64,000 nt of DNA from Tragulus kanchil (taxonomy: Eukaryota > Chordata > Mammalia > Artiodactyla > Tragulidae). The position numbers and the translations under genes are program-made. Of this stretch, positions 10,670 to 22,110 are shown one piece after another (position 1 is the first letter of the stretch; each line of letters begins with the position of its first letter). The notes beneath the pieces are model-generated. The model worked only from the letters and a program-made list of their open reading frames with translations, searched no databases and was not told the DNA's origin. Location: positions 167,927,608-167,991,607 of the forward strand of contig JAIOJX010000024.1 in NCBI GenBank assembly GCA_022376925.1, in the 5' to 3' direction.

Positions 10670-11954
10670 AGGGTACGTTTATAAACATCTTTTTGATATT
10701 GCAAAGGAGGTAGACTCTGGACTTTTTCTGGTGTGCGGGGAATAGAAGTTGGAAGGAATTGTACAGGACTCATTGGTGCAATTTCTGGATGCATAACATA
10801 TTCCTGGTGTTAGCTTTATTTAGATGTTATTTTTTTCCCTTATTTTGGTGAACTTAGTATTATACAAGTTTTTATGTAGCCACTATTCTTTTGGCTTTTC
10901 TTACTTCTATACTAAAACTCTGTTTCTCAACTGCAAATTCTCCTACTGTGGCTGTTTTCTGAACAGACACCACTCAAAGATTGGGAATGGCTACTGTGCC
11001 CTACACATTTCTTCTTCCACTGGGCTAGGATGGTCATCTCCCCATTAGCTCCTCTCTCTCCAAGTTGCAATTGGCTCCTGAAACCATGATTTAGATCTAA
11101 TGTTCGGTTAATGTCTGTGAGAACATATTGCCATAGAAGACCCTGGGCTAAAAGACCTCAGCTCCAACTGAGTAGATTAGGTAGTAGGCTAAGTATTAGC
11201 CAAACCACAGATTTGTGATGGATTCCAATGCCCTTTTAAACTTGAAGGGAAAACCCCTGAAATAATAGCAGTGCTTTGAAATGACAGCAGGATTATCATA
11301 TGAAAGAATGATTTACTTGATATATGTTGCAGGTTTGATATATAATTTCAAAGCAAAATACCTCTCTAATTCACATATACACTTGATTTAATGCCAGATT
11401 ATATTAACCAGATTATTTTAAGTTTGGAGCAGGTTTTCTCTTCCTAGCAACTATAAAAGCCAAAAAAAGAGAAAGAAACCACAAAAATTCCGATGCTTCT
11501 ATTTGCATTCCCTGGAACAAAATATTTGACCAGCTAGCCAAATTTTGTCCTGTATCAAAACATCATGCTATAGAAAGGACTGAAATTCTTATTCATTAAA
11601 AGATTTCAGGCCTCTAAGTTTCTCACCTTCTTCCTCCTGATTCTATAATTAAAGTTGAAAGTAAGCAATTTATATACTTTTTATCCATAAACTAGTATAT
11701 ACATTTTAACTAATTAGGAAACAGGCAAAATAGTATTTTTCTGCTCTGACTCCTACAGCTTTTGCATTATTTCATAAAAGATATTAGTCTATCTGTGTTT
11801 TGAGGAATTACCTCATCATTTTAAAAAAGAATAAGAAACCCCAAATTAATCCAACTAAATGCTGGTTATTGAAAAGCTACCATTTAAGATCAATGTGTTC
11901 TTTAAGGGGTGCCAGAATCTCAGTTATGTTGAAGCAGAGGCTCTGACTTGGCAA

Positions 11955-12051
11955 AAGACACTGCCCAGCCACTCCTGGTAAAGAACCGAGCTGCTCATGC
12001 AGGAGATAGAAGAGATGTGAGTCTGATCCCTGGGTCGGGAAGATGCCTGGT
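11955..12051 (+). mobile_element. Bov-tA SINE head fragment
   Basis: TGGTAAAGAACCGAGCTGC and GTCTGATCCCTGGGTCGGG resemble the tRNA-like head of Bov-tA, degenerate. Copied at 13130-13226 by D5. Confidence 0.65.
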
Positions 12052-13129
12052 ACTTTCCTATTCTTTTGGCTTTTCTTACTTCTATACTAAAACTCTGTTT
12101 CTCAACTGCAAATTCTCCTACTGTGGCTGTTTTCTGAACAGACACCACTCAAAGATTGGGAATGGCTACTGTGCCCTACACATTTCTTCTTCCACTGGGC
12201 TAGGATGGTCATCTCCCCATTAGCTCCTCTCTCTCCAAGTTGCAATTGGCTCCTGAAACCATGATTTAGATCTAATGTTCGGTTAATGTCTGTGAGAACA
12301 TATTGCCATAGAAGACCCTGGGCTAAAAGACCTCAGCTCCAACTGAGTAGATTAGGTAGTAGGCTAAGTATTAGCCAAACCACAGATTTGTGATGGATTC
12401 CAATGCCCTTTTAAACTTGAAGGGAAAACCCCTGAAATAATAGCAGTGCTTTGAAATGACAGCAGGATTATCATATGAAAGAATGATTTACTTGATATAT
12501 GTTGCAGGTTTGATATATAATTTCAAAGCAAAATACCTCTCTAATTCACATATACACTTGATTTAATGCCAGATTATATTAACCAGATTATTTTAAGTTT
12601 GGAGCAGGTTTTCTCTTCCTAGCAACTATAAAAGCCAAAAAAAGAGAGAAAGAAACCACAAAAATTCCGATGCTTCTATTTGCATTCCCTGGAACAAAAT
12701 ATTTGACCAGCTAGCCAAATTTTGTCCTGTATCAAAACATCATGCTATAGAAAGGACTGAAATTCTTATTCATTAAAAGATTTCAGGCCTCTAAGTTTCT
12801 CACCTTCTTCCTCCTGATTCTATAATTAAAGTTGAAAGTAAGCAATTTATATACTTTTTATCCATAAACTAGTATATACATTTTAACTAATTAGGAAACA
12901 GGCAAAATAGTATTTTTCTGCTCTGACTCCTACAGCTTTTGCATTATTTCATAAAAGATATTAGTCTATCTGTGTTTTGAGGAATTACCTCATCATTTTA
13001 AAAAAGAATAAGAAACCCCAAATTAATCCAACTAAATGCTGGTTATTGAAAAGCTACCATTTAAGATCAATGTGTTCTTTAAGGGGTGCCAGAATCTCAG
13101 TTATGTTGAAGCAGAGGCTCTGACTTGGC

Positions 13130-13226
13130 AAAAGACACTGCCCAGCCACTCCTGGTAAAGAACCGAGCTGCTCATGCAGGAGATAGAAGAGATGTGAGTC
13201 TGATCCCTGGGTCGGGAAGATGCCTG
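13130..13226 (+). mobile_element. Bov-tA SINE head fragment (D5 copy)
   Basis: Right-hand copy of 11955-12051. Confidence 0.65.
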
Positions 13227-13254
13227 GTCCCCAGCGTCATTATTCTTCTTGCAG

Positions 13255-15416
13255 CATAACTCAAGTCAAAAGCCGTCTCCAAAGATGGCAAATCTTTGTC
13301 TCTTCAGAATGAGAAGGAGCCACGAAGGCAGTTCTTAGGCTGTGAAGAAGAAGCCACCCTTCCTTCTGAGTTTAAAGAGCCCACAGACCTGTGGTCAGGC
13401 TCAAGACTGATGAGGACTAGAATATGGGGAGGCCGTCAATGGAATAACTGGCACCAAGCATTCAAAAACACCTGCTTGCTGTAGACCTGTTCTGTGCCTT
13501 TTCCTCACACTCCGTCAATCCTGCCAGCCTCGCCTTCCTGAGCTCTAATACTGAGGTCACCACAAGAGAAAATGAATATAAAAAAAGACATCTGACCACA
13601 CCCACCCTAACCTGACCAAATCTACTATCTGTAGCATGGACCACTTTCCCTGGCTCTTGCTGTGGCGTGATCTCTTGATGTGATGTAATATGAAGTGTCT
13701 TGGACTAAATGGGAAAGAATTCTTACACATCAGTTAACCTGAAATGAATTGAGCCTGTAGAGATCAGCTTACAAGTGATACCAGGAATAGGAGAGTTTGT
13801 TCAATGATACAATAATGAGACAATGGAAAAATAAGGTATGTGGGACACCTTATGAGACACCAGACATGGTCTCTTCAGAAGGTCAAAGTTATGGGGGCAA
13901 AAGTAGGGGAAGTGTTCTAACTTTCTTGTTCATTTGAGCTTTCCTTACTAGAGGTTTGGAAAAGTATTTCCTGTGTAACATTAGAATCACTCCCTTTCAT
14001 TCATCCGCAACTCCCTTGATGCTCTGCTTACTTTGTCCTGGTTCCCTGGTAAAATCTCAGCCCTGGTAAATGCAGCTCTTAGCTTACTCAGCTTACACCT
14101 GGCAGCTGCATAGGGCCAGGGAAAACCATACATGCACAAGGAGACAAGCACGCAGAGGACGGTTTCAGTTAAAGTTAACTGGGCCCATGGTGCAGCTGTT
14201 GCCTGAGCCCAAGCCGCTCTCTCGCTCTCCTGGATGGCCATCCTGCCTCCTTTCTCCTACAGTGCTCTACTTCCTCACCTTTAATCTCAACTACAGACTC
14301 AATTGTGTTGGGAGATTCCCTGAAGAAGGGAATGGCATAACTCAAGTCAAAAGCCGTCTCCAAAGATGGCAAATCTTTGTCTCTTCAGAATGAGAAGGAG
14401 CCACGAAGGCAGTTCTTAGGCTGTGAAGAAGAAGCCACCCTTCCTTCTGAGTTTAAAGAGCCCACAGACCTGTGGTCAGGCTCAAGACTGATGAGGACTA
14501 GAATATGGGGAGGCCGTCAATGGAATAACTGGCACCAAGCATTCAAAAACACCTGCTTGCTGTAGACCTGTTCTGTGCCTTTTCCTCACACTCCGTCAAT
14601 CCTGCCAGCCTCGCCTTCCTGAGCTCTAATACTGAGGTCACCACAAGAGAAAATGAATATAAAAAAAGACATCTGACCACACCCACCCTAACCTGACCAA
14701 ATCTACTATCTGTAGCATGGACCACTTTCCCTGGCTCTTGCTGTGGCGTGATCTCTTGATGTGATGTAATATGAAGTGTCTTGGACTAAATGGGAAAGAA
14801 TTCTTACACATCAGTTAACCTGAAATGAATTGAGCCTGTAGAGATCAGCTTACAAGTGATACCAGGAATAGGAGAGTTTGTTCAATGATACAATAATGAG
14901 ACAATGGAAAAATAAGGTATGTGGGACACCTTATGAGACACCAGACATGGTCTCTTCAGAAGGTCAAAGTTATGGGGGCAAAAGTAGGGGAAGTGTTCTA
15001 ACTTTCTTGTTCATTTGAGCTTTCCTTACTAGAGGTTTGGAAAAGTATTTCCTGTGTAACATTAGAATCACTCCCTTTCATTCATCCGCAACTCCCTTGA
15101 TGCTCTGCTTACTTTGTCCTGGTTCCCTGGTAAAATCTCAGCCCTGGTAAATGCAGCTCTTAGCTTACTCAGCTTACACCTGGCAGCTGCATAGGGCCAG
15201 GGAAAACCATACATGCACAAGGAGACAAGCACGCAGAGGACGGTTTCAGTTAAAGTTAACTGGGCCCATGGTGCAGCTGTTGCCTGAGCCCAAGCCGCTC
15301 TCTCGCTCTCCTGGATGGCCATCCTGCCTCCTTTCTCCTACAGTGCTCTACTTCCTCACCTTTAATCTCAACTACAGACTCAATTGTGTTGGGGAGATTC
15401 CCCTGAAGAAGGGAAT
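13255..15416 (+). repeat. Direct duplication D6 (13255-14335 / 14336-15416)
   Basis: Offset 1081 bp. The left copy ends in GAAGGGAATGGCATAAC, a join inside a SINE body. The right copy reads GAAGGGAATGGCAGCCC and completes the SINE. Confidence 0.93.
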
Positions 15417-15508
15417 GGCAGCCCATTCCAGTATTCTTGCCCGCGAGAATCCCACGGACAGAGGAGCCTGGTGGGCTACAGTCCATGGGGTTGCAAAGAG
15501 TTGTACAC
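15390..15508 (+). mobile_element. Bov-A SINE fragment
   Basis: AATGGCAGCCCATTCCAGT, AGAGGAGCCTGGTGGGCTAC and GGGGTTGCAAAGAGTTG are the body of the ruminant Bov-A unit. Copied at 16480-16595. Confidence 0.88.
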
Positions 15509-15543
15509 AACACACACACACACACACCCCACACACACCACAG
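15509..15543. repeat. (CA)n microsatellite
   Basis: An interrupted CA repeat directly follows the Bov-A piece, a common position for such repeats. The copy at 16596-16622 is shorter. Confidence 0.85.
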
Positions 15544-15742
15544 ACTTGATTTCCTATTTTTTTGAGAAAACAGAAGCAACTAAAACTTCTTCAATTCCAG
15601 CCACCAGGATCAGTACCCATATGTTCAGCCTTCCTTCCTGTTACTGAGAATGAACGTCCAAGTCCCTATTCAAGGCCAATTCCACTTGTCAGTTCAAACC
15701 CTTTGTCGTCACACTCCTCCTTCCAGCGGCATTGATGGTTTT

Positions 15743-16240
15743 CCTCAGTGACTGGAAAAGGGCGGTTTTCATTCCAGTCCCGAAGAAGGACAATGCCAAA
15801 GAGTGCTCAAACTACCACATCATCGCACTCATTTCACACGCTAGCAAAGTAGTGCTTAATATCCTCCAAGCCAGGCTTCAGCAGTGCACGAACTGAGAAC
15901 TTTCAGATGTACAAACTGAATTTAGAAAAGGCAGAGGGACCAGAGATTAAGTTGCCAACATCTGTTGGCTCATAGAAAGTTCAAGAGAATTTCAGAAAAA
16001 CACCTACTGCTTCACTGACTCTGCTAAAGCCTTCGACTGTGTGAATCACAGCAAACTGTGGGCACCTCTGAAATGCGTGGGTACACTAGACCACCTTACT
16101 CGCCTCGTGTGAAACCTGTGTGCAGGACAAGAAGCAACAGTGAGAACCTGACATGGGACAATGGACTGCTTCCAAAAATTGGGAAAGAAGTAGGTCACTG
16201 TATATGTCAGCTTATAACTTATATGAAGAGACATCATGCA
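15743..16240 (+). mobile_element. BovB LINE reverse-transcriptase fragment (left copy of D7)
   Basis: It translates, with breaks, into BovB-like reverse transcriptase text (for example a stretch near PVPKKDNAKECSNYH). The last 70 bases are degraded by the D7 junction. Confidence 0.8.
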
Positions 16241-16479
16241 AAATGCAGCTCTTAGCTTACTCAGACCTGGCAGCTGCATAGGCCAGGAAAACCATACATG
16301 CACAAGGAGACAAGCACGCAGAGGACGGTTTCAGTTAAAGTTAACTGGGCCCATGGTGCAGCTGTTGCCTGAGCCCAAGCCGCTCTCTCGCTCTCCTGGA
16401 TGGCCATCCTGCCTCCTTTCTCCTACAGTGCTCTACTTCCTCACCTTTAATCTCAACTACAGACTCAATTGTGTTGGGG

Positions 16480-16595
16480 AGATTCCCCTGAAGAAGGGAA
16501 TGGCAGCCCATTCCAGTATTCTTGCCCGCGAGAATCCCACGGACAGAGGAGCCTGGTGGGCTACAGTCCATGGGGTTGCAAAGAGTTGTACACAA
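16480..16595 (+). mobile_element. Bov-A SINE fragment (D7 copy)
   Basis: Right-hand copy of 15390-15508. Confidence 0.88.
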
Positions 16596-16622
16596 CACAC
16601 ACACACACACCCCACACACACC
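16596..16622. repeat. (CA)n microsatellite (D7 copy)
   Basis: Shorter by several units than 15509-15543, in line with poor accuracy in simple repeats. Confidence 0.8.
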
Positions 16623-16826
16623 ACAGACTTGATTTCCTATTTTTTTGAGAAAACAGAAGCAACTAAAACTTCTTCAATTCCAGCCACCAGGATCAGTACC
16701 CATATGTTCAGCCTTCCTTCCTGTTACTGAGAATGAACGTCCAAGTCCCTATTCAAGGCCAATTCCACTTGTCAGTTCAAACCCTTTGTCGTCACACTCC
16801 TCCTTCCAGCGGCATTGATGGTTTTC

Positions 16827-17492
16827 CTCAGTGACTGGAAAAGGGCGGTTTTCATTCCAGTCCCGAAGAAGGACAATGCCAAAGAGTGCTCAAACTACCA
16901 CATCATCGCACTCATTTCACACGCTAGCAAAGTAGTGCTTAATATCCTCCAAGCCAGGCTTCAGCAGTGCACGAACTGAGAACTTTCAGATGTACAAACT
17001 GAATTTAGAAAAGGCAGAGGGACCAGAGATTAAGTTGCCAACATCTGTTGGCTCATAGAAAGTTCAAGAGAATTTCAGAAAAACACCTACTGCTTCACTG
17101 ACTCTGCTAAAGCCTTCGACTGTGTGAATCACAGCAAACTGTGGGCACCTCTGAAATGCGTGGGTACACTAGACCACCTTACTCGCCTCGTGTGAAACCT
17201 GTGTGCAGGACAAGAAGCAACAGTGAGAACCTGACATGGGACAATGGACTGCTTCCAGATTGGGAAAGAAGTAGGTCAAGGCTGTATATTGTCACCCTGC
17301 TTACTTAACTTATATGAAGAGCACATCATGCAAAATGCCAGTCTGGATGAAGCACAAACTGGAATCAAGATTTCTGGGAGAATTATCAATAACCTCAGGT
17401 ATGTAGATGGCACACCCTTATGGCAGAAAGCAAAGAGGAACTCAACAGTCTCTTGATGAAAGTGAAAAAGGAGAATGAAAAATCTGGCCTCA
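16827..17492 (+). mobile_element. BovB LINE, 5' part of an L1-interrupted element
   Basis: It reads, with frame breaks, through the reverse transcriptase of the RTE-type LINE BovB: QGCILSPCLLNLYEEHIMQ and then RYVDGTPLW, where the catalytic FADD/YADD motif is degenerate. The element stops at 17492, where L1 sequence begins, and resumes at about 18810. Dead copy. Confidence 0.88.
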
Positions 17493-18808
17493 AACAACCC
17501 AATCAAAAAATGGGAAAGAGCTAAAGACACATCTATCCAAGGAAGACATACAGATGGCAAAAAAAAAAAAAAAAAAAAAAAACCACATGAAAAGATACTC
17601 AACATCATTTATTATTACAGAAATGCAAATTGAAACTACAATGAGATATCACCTCACACCCGTCAGAATGGCCATCATCAAAAAATCTACAGATAATAAA
17701 TGCTGGAGAGGGTGCAGAGAAAAGGGAACACTCTTGCATTGCTGGTGGGAATGTAAATTGATACAACCACTATGGAAGACAGTATGGAGATTCCTCAAAA
17801 AGCTAAGAATAGAAGCACCATATGACCCAGCAATCCCACTATTAGGCTTATACCCTGATGAAATCAAAATTGAAAGAGACACTTGTACCCATATGTTCAC
17901 TGCAGCTCTCTATACAATAGCTACAACATGGAAGCAACCTAGACGTCCATCGATGAATGAATGGATACAAAAGCTCAGGTACATATATGCAATGGAATAT
18001 TTCTCAGCCATAAAAAGGAATACAGAGGGTTTCCCCTGGTGGTCCAGTGGGTAAGGACACCGCCTTGCAGTGCAAGGGGCGCCGGTTCGATCCCTGGCCT
18101 GGGAAGATCCCACGTGCCGCGGAGCGGCTGGACCGATGTGTCCAATCACCAAGCCGGAGCTCTGGAGCGCATGCGCCCAGAGCCGGCGCTCTGTGACGAC
18201 AGAGGCCACCGCGATGGGAGGCCCACAGGAGCCAAAGGAACGAAGACGGATGAACATAGAGAAATGAAAGACCAATAGAAGTGGCCTGCCCACTCCCCTC
18301 CCTCCCCAACCCGACCCCCGCCCAAAGTAAATAAATAAATATATTAAAAAAAAAAAAAAAAAAAGGAATACAGAAGAATCAGTCCTAATGAGGTGAAAAG
18401 TGAAGTAAGTCGAAAAGAGAAGGACATATAACAGTATACTAACACATACATATGGAATCTAGTAAGTTCGTATTGATAAATACACACGCAGAGAATCGAT
18501 GAAAAGACAGCCATAGAGAACAGACTTACGGACATTGGGGTGAGGTAAAAGTGGGTGAGAGATACGGAAAGAGCAACATGGAACCCTATACTGTCTTACG
18601 TAAAAGAGATAACCACAGTCAATGCACTGTGGGACTAAGGGATCCTACATGGGGGCTATGTGATGGCCTGGAGAGATGGGATGGGGGCGAATGAGACATG
18701 CATATGACTAATCTGGAATTATACATGTCTGTAAACAACCAAACTCTGTAAAATCATAAAAGCCAAATAAAAAAACCTGGGATTGTGAAAAAACAAAACA
18801 AAACCAAA
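17493..18808 (+). mobile_element. L1 LINE 3' fragment inserted in BovB
   Basis: It encodes the C-terminal part of L1 ORF2: [14 protein letters not shown], then [18 protein letters not shown], then [11 protein letters not shown]. It ends in an A-rich tail near 18770-18808. The bases just before it (AATCTGGCCTCAAAC) and just after it (AAGCTGGCCTTAAAC) look like a diverged target-site duplication within BovB. A younger SINE sits inside it at 18027-18359. An A-run of about 25 bases interrupts the frame at 17559. Confidence 0.88.
18027..18359 (+). mobile_element. Young tRNA-derived SINE with target-site duplication (family member a)
   Basis: It has a Pol III A-box-like TGGTCCAGTGG at 18040-18050 and a B-box GGTTCGATCCC at 18084-18094. 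A GC-rich, CpG-rich body of about 200 bp follows, then a (TAAA)n and poly-A tail. It is flanked by a perfect 15-bp duplication (AAAAAGGAATACAGA at 18012-18026 and 18360-18374). The tail and exact duplication suggest a recent insertion. The family looks derived from the CHR/Bov-tA lineage. Confidence 0.92.
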
Positions 18809-18809
18809 C

Positions 18810-19496
18810 AACAAGCTGGCCTTAAACTCAACATTCAAAAAATGAACATCACGGCATCCAGTCCCACCACAACAGATGGACAAACAATGGAAGCAGTGAC
18901 AGACTTCATTTTCTTGGGCTCCAGAATCAATGCAGATGATGACTGCAGTCATGAAATGAGAAGACACCTGCCCCTTGGAAGAAAAACTATGACAAACCTA
19001 GACAGTGTATTCAAAAGCAAAGACATCACTTTGCCAACAAAGGCCTGTATAGTCAAAGCTATGGTTTTCTTAGTAGTTATGTGTGGATGTGAGAGTTGGA
19101 CCATATAGAAAGCTGAGTGCCAAAGAGTTGATGCCTTTGAACTGTGCTGTTGGGAAGGCTTTTGAGAATCCCTTGGACTACGAGGCGATCAAACCAGTTA
19201 ATCCTAAAGGAATTCAGTCCTGAATATTTATTGGAAGGACTGATGCTTAAGCTGAAGCTCCAATACTTTGCCACTTAATGCAAAGAGACAACTCATTGGA
19301 AAAGATTCTGATGTTGGGAAAAGTAGAAGACAAAAGGAGAAGAGGACGACAGCAGAAGAGATGGTTGGATGGCATCACTGAGTCAGTGGACGTTACCCTG
19401 AGTAAGCTCTGCGAGATGGTGAAGAACAGGGAAGCCTGGCGTGCTGCAGTCCATAGTCTGGCAGAGACAGACACAACTGAGCGACAGAAATGAACT
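18810..19496 (+). mobile_element. BovB LINE, 3' part of the L1-interrupted element
   Basis: It continues the BovB open frame after the L1 insertion (LKLNIQKMNITASSP, then FIFLGSRINADDDCSHEM, then a 3' end with GGCGTGCTGCAGTCCATAG and ACTGAGCGACAGAAATGAAC). The 3' half is copied at 20161-20598 by D8. Confidence 0.9.
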
Positions 19497-21262
19497 GAAC
19501 TCAGTGACTTATCCCCATCAAAACAAACATGCTATAGCATCTTGTATCTTAACAAACAAAAACTTCTTGGACCAAATACTCCTTTCAGCTCCATTCTATG
19601 CCTCTGCCTCCCTCATAACAACCTCTTTGGAAGAGTTGTCTATACCACCTCCTATTCCCCTCTCCCCATTCTCTACAGGGGTCGGATGTTGCCCCCAGCA
19701 CTCCACTGAAGCTGCCCTGGTCAAGGTCACCCTTGACTTCCCTGGTGCTCAGTGCAGTGCTCCCGTCTCTGTCCACTCACGTGGCACTGTCTGGGTAGCT
19801 GGCGACTCTATCCTCCCGACATGCACTCCTCACCTGGCCGTCAGACCACCAGGCTCCCCTGGCTGTCCCTTCTCTCTGTGTGACTCTCCCTCTCAGCCTC
19901 CTTTGCAAGTTTCTGACTACAGCGGAAGGTCTGGATGGTCAGAACATCCTTCTTAACATCCCAGTCAGTGGTACAGCAAGTGAAGGCAACACATCTGACA
20001 TGGAATCCTGGTTTCTCCCCATCCCGAAGATGCTCCACCCACCTCGTCCTCTGTGCAGCACACTTCTACCTCCAACGGTGTGGGGAACCTCGTTCCTCTG
20101 AGTTTAGCAGAACCATCTCACGACATGGGGATACATTTATACACTATTAAAACAGGTATACTATGGTTTTCTTAGTAGTTATGTGTGGATGTGAGAGTTG
20201 GACCATATAGAAAGCTGAGTGCCAAAGAGTTGATGCCTTTGAACTGTGCTGTTGGGAAGGCTTTTGAGAATCCCTTGGACTACGAGGCGATCAAACCAGT
20301 TAATCCTAAAGGAATTCAGTCCTGAATATTTATTGGAAGGACTGATGCTTAAGCTGAAGCTCCAATACTTTGCCACTTAATGCAAAGAGACAACTCATTG
20401 GAAAAGATTCTGATGTTGGGAAAAGTAGAAGACAAAAGGAGAAGAGGACGACAGCAGAAGAGATGGTTGGATGGCATCACTGAGTCAGTGGACGTTACCC
20501 TGAGTAAGCTCTGCGAGATGGTGAAGAACAGGGAAGCCTGGCGTGCTGCAGTCCATAGTCTGGCAGAGACAGACACAACTGAGCGACAGAAATGAACTGA
20601 ACTCAGTGACTTATCCCCATCAAAACAAACATGCTATAGCATCTTGTATCTTAACAAACAAAAACTTCTTGGACCAAATACTCCTTTCAGCTCCATTCTA
20701 TGCCTCTGCCTCCCTCATAACAACCTCTTTGGAAGAGTTGTCTATACCACCTCCTATTCCCCTCTCCCCATTCTCTACAGGGGTCGGATGTTGCCCCCAG
20801 CACTCCACTGAAGCTGCCCTGGTCAAGGTCACCCTTGACTTCCCTGGTGCTCAGTGCAGTGCTCCCGTCTCTGTCCACTCACGTGGCACTGTCTGGGTAG
20901 CTGGCGACTCTATCCTCCCGACATGCACTCCTCACCTGGCCGTCAGACCACCAGGCTCCCCTGGCTGTCCCTTCTCTCTGTGTGACTCTCCCTCTCAGCC
21001 TCCTTTGCAAGTTTCTGACTACAGCGGAAGGTCTGGATGGTCAGAACATCCTTCTTAACATCCCAGTCAGTGGTACAGCAAGTGAAGGCAACACATCTGA
21101 CATGGAATCCTGGTTTCTCCCCATCCCGAAGATGCTCCACCCACCTCGTCCTCTGTGCAGCACACTTCTACCTCACAACGGTGTGGGGAACCTTTGCGGT
21201 TTGCCCGGAAGTATCTGAGTTTTAGCAGAACCATCTCACGACATGGGGATACATTTATACAC
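19059..21262 (+). repeat. Direct duplication D8 (19059-20160 / 20161-21262)
   Basis: Offset 1102 bp. Near its end the left copy lacks about 15 bases (20076-20106) that the right copy has at 21176-21222, again a degraded left end. Confidence 0.93.
20161..20598 (+). mobile_element. BovB LINE 3' end (D8 copy)
   Basis: Right-hand copy of 19059-19496. It begins abruptly at the duplication boundary, so it is not an independent insertion. Confidence 0.9.
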
Positions 21263-21479
21263 TATTAAAACAGGTATACAAATAGTGTAGCAATAGGGAG
21301 TATTTACATTGGTAACAGATGGGCCAGTTTGGCCCCGGTTAGTGTATTAAGTGCTGTGCCCTGTTGTTGATGCTACCCACATGCTGCTTTTTGATGCTAT
21401 TGCAAACATTAATGTGCACCTGCGGCAGGTAGTGTCATCCCCAGTGTCTGTAGATGTTCATGAATTGAGAGCATCCCCG

Positions 21480-22110
21480 CCTGGGGGATCGTCCGTTCCC
21501 CACAGATGACCAGATGCCTCCCCCGACCGCCCCTAGGGACTCAGGCAGGACCCCAGCAGCACTGGTGCCTGACGCCCCGGCCCCCGAGTCCTGCCACCCC
21601 CCCACTTCAGAACTGAGCTGCGTTGAGAGCCCGGCCATAATCGCAGCACAGTAGCAGGGACGCAGCCTGGCGGATTATTCAAAGGAAAAGCTTTCCGCGG
21701 CCCGGTGGGGTCTCTTCAGGAGGCACGGGCAGTCCCGGCGGGATCTGAAGGGCAGGCCGGGAGAGAAGAGGGGGACACACACGTCCTCCGCCTGCGGGGA
21801 GCTCAGCCCTTCACCGCCACTCCGAGCGGCTCAGAGCTCTTAGGGGGAACACAGACTCCAGGCAGAGGAAAGCCTGTGGGAGCAGGACAGGGAGAGCGGG
21901 GAGAGGGGCACGGAGCGGGGCAGGGCGGCGGCGGCCGTGTCCCGGGTGTGAGGTCAGCACAGTCCCGCCGCCGCCACCCTCCTGCACGGGGCGGCGAGGT
22001 CGGCTGCCCCTGCGCTGTGGGGAGGGTTCTGTTTCAGGAGCTGCCTTTGGGGTTCCTGGGGAGTCATCTGATGCTCTCAGTGTGGAGTGTCTAAGGGCAG
22101 TGTCCGTCTG
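21480..22110. other. GC-rich intronic islet
   Basis: A GC- and CpG-rich stretch (GGGCGGCGGCGGCCGTG near 21921, then CCGCCGCCGCCACC) in an intron. A 129-residue open frame on the plus strand (21705-22094) is compositionally biased and shows no known domain. I treat it as a chance frame. Confidence 0.45.

Larger units (their letters stand above)
10884..13229 (+). repeat. Direct duplication D5 (10884-12058 / 12059-13229)
   Basis: Offset 1175 bp, the longest of the set. The left copy ends after GATGCCTGGTACTTTCC and jumps back. The right copy reads GATGCCTGGTCCCCAGCG into unique sequence. Confidence 0.93.
15149..17330 (+). repeat. Direct duplication D7 (15149-16240 / 16241-17330)
   Basis: Offset 1092 bp at the start, about 1083 after small deletions. 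Both sides of the junction are error-rich. The left copy between 16170 and 16240 lacks many bases present at 17255-17330. The right copy lacks bases at 16263-16290 that are present at 15171-15205. This is the clearest ragged junction in the window. Confidence 0.93.

Noticed and set aside
15509..15543. CA repeat as a candidate regulatory or structural element
   Set aside because: An ordinary microsatellite at the end of a Bov-A unit; nothing more is indicated.
17554..18054. 166-codon plus-strand frame that looks like a protein gene
   Set aside because: It is the C-terminal part of L1 ORF2, fused at its end to SINE sequence; a dead transposon fragment.
18040..18094. Possible tRNA gene from A and B box matches
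   Set aside because: The boxes belong to the tRNA-derived head of a SINE with a long unrelated body, tail and target-site duplications. No cloverleaf was seen.
21705..22094. 129-codon frame in GC-rich intron sequence
   Set aside because: Glycine- and arginine-rich chance frame without similarity or supporting signals.
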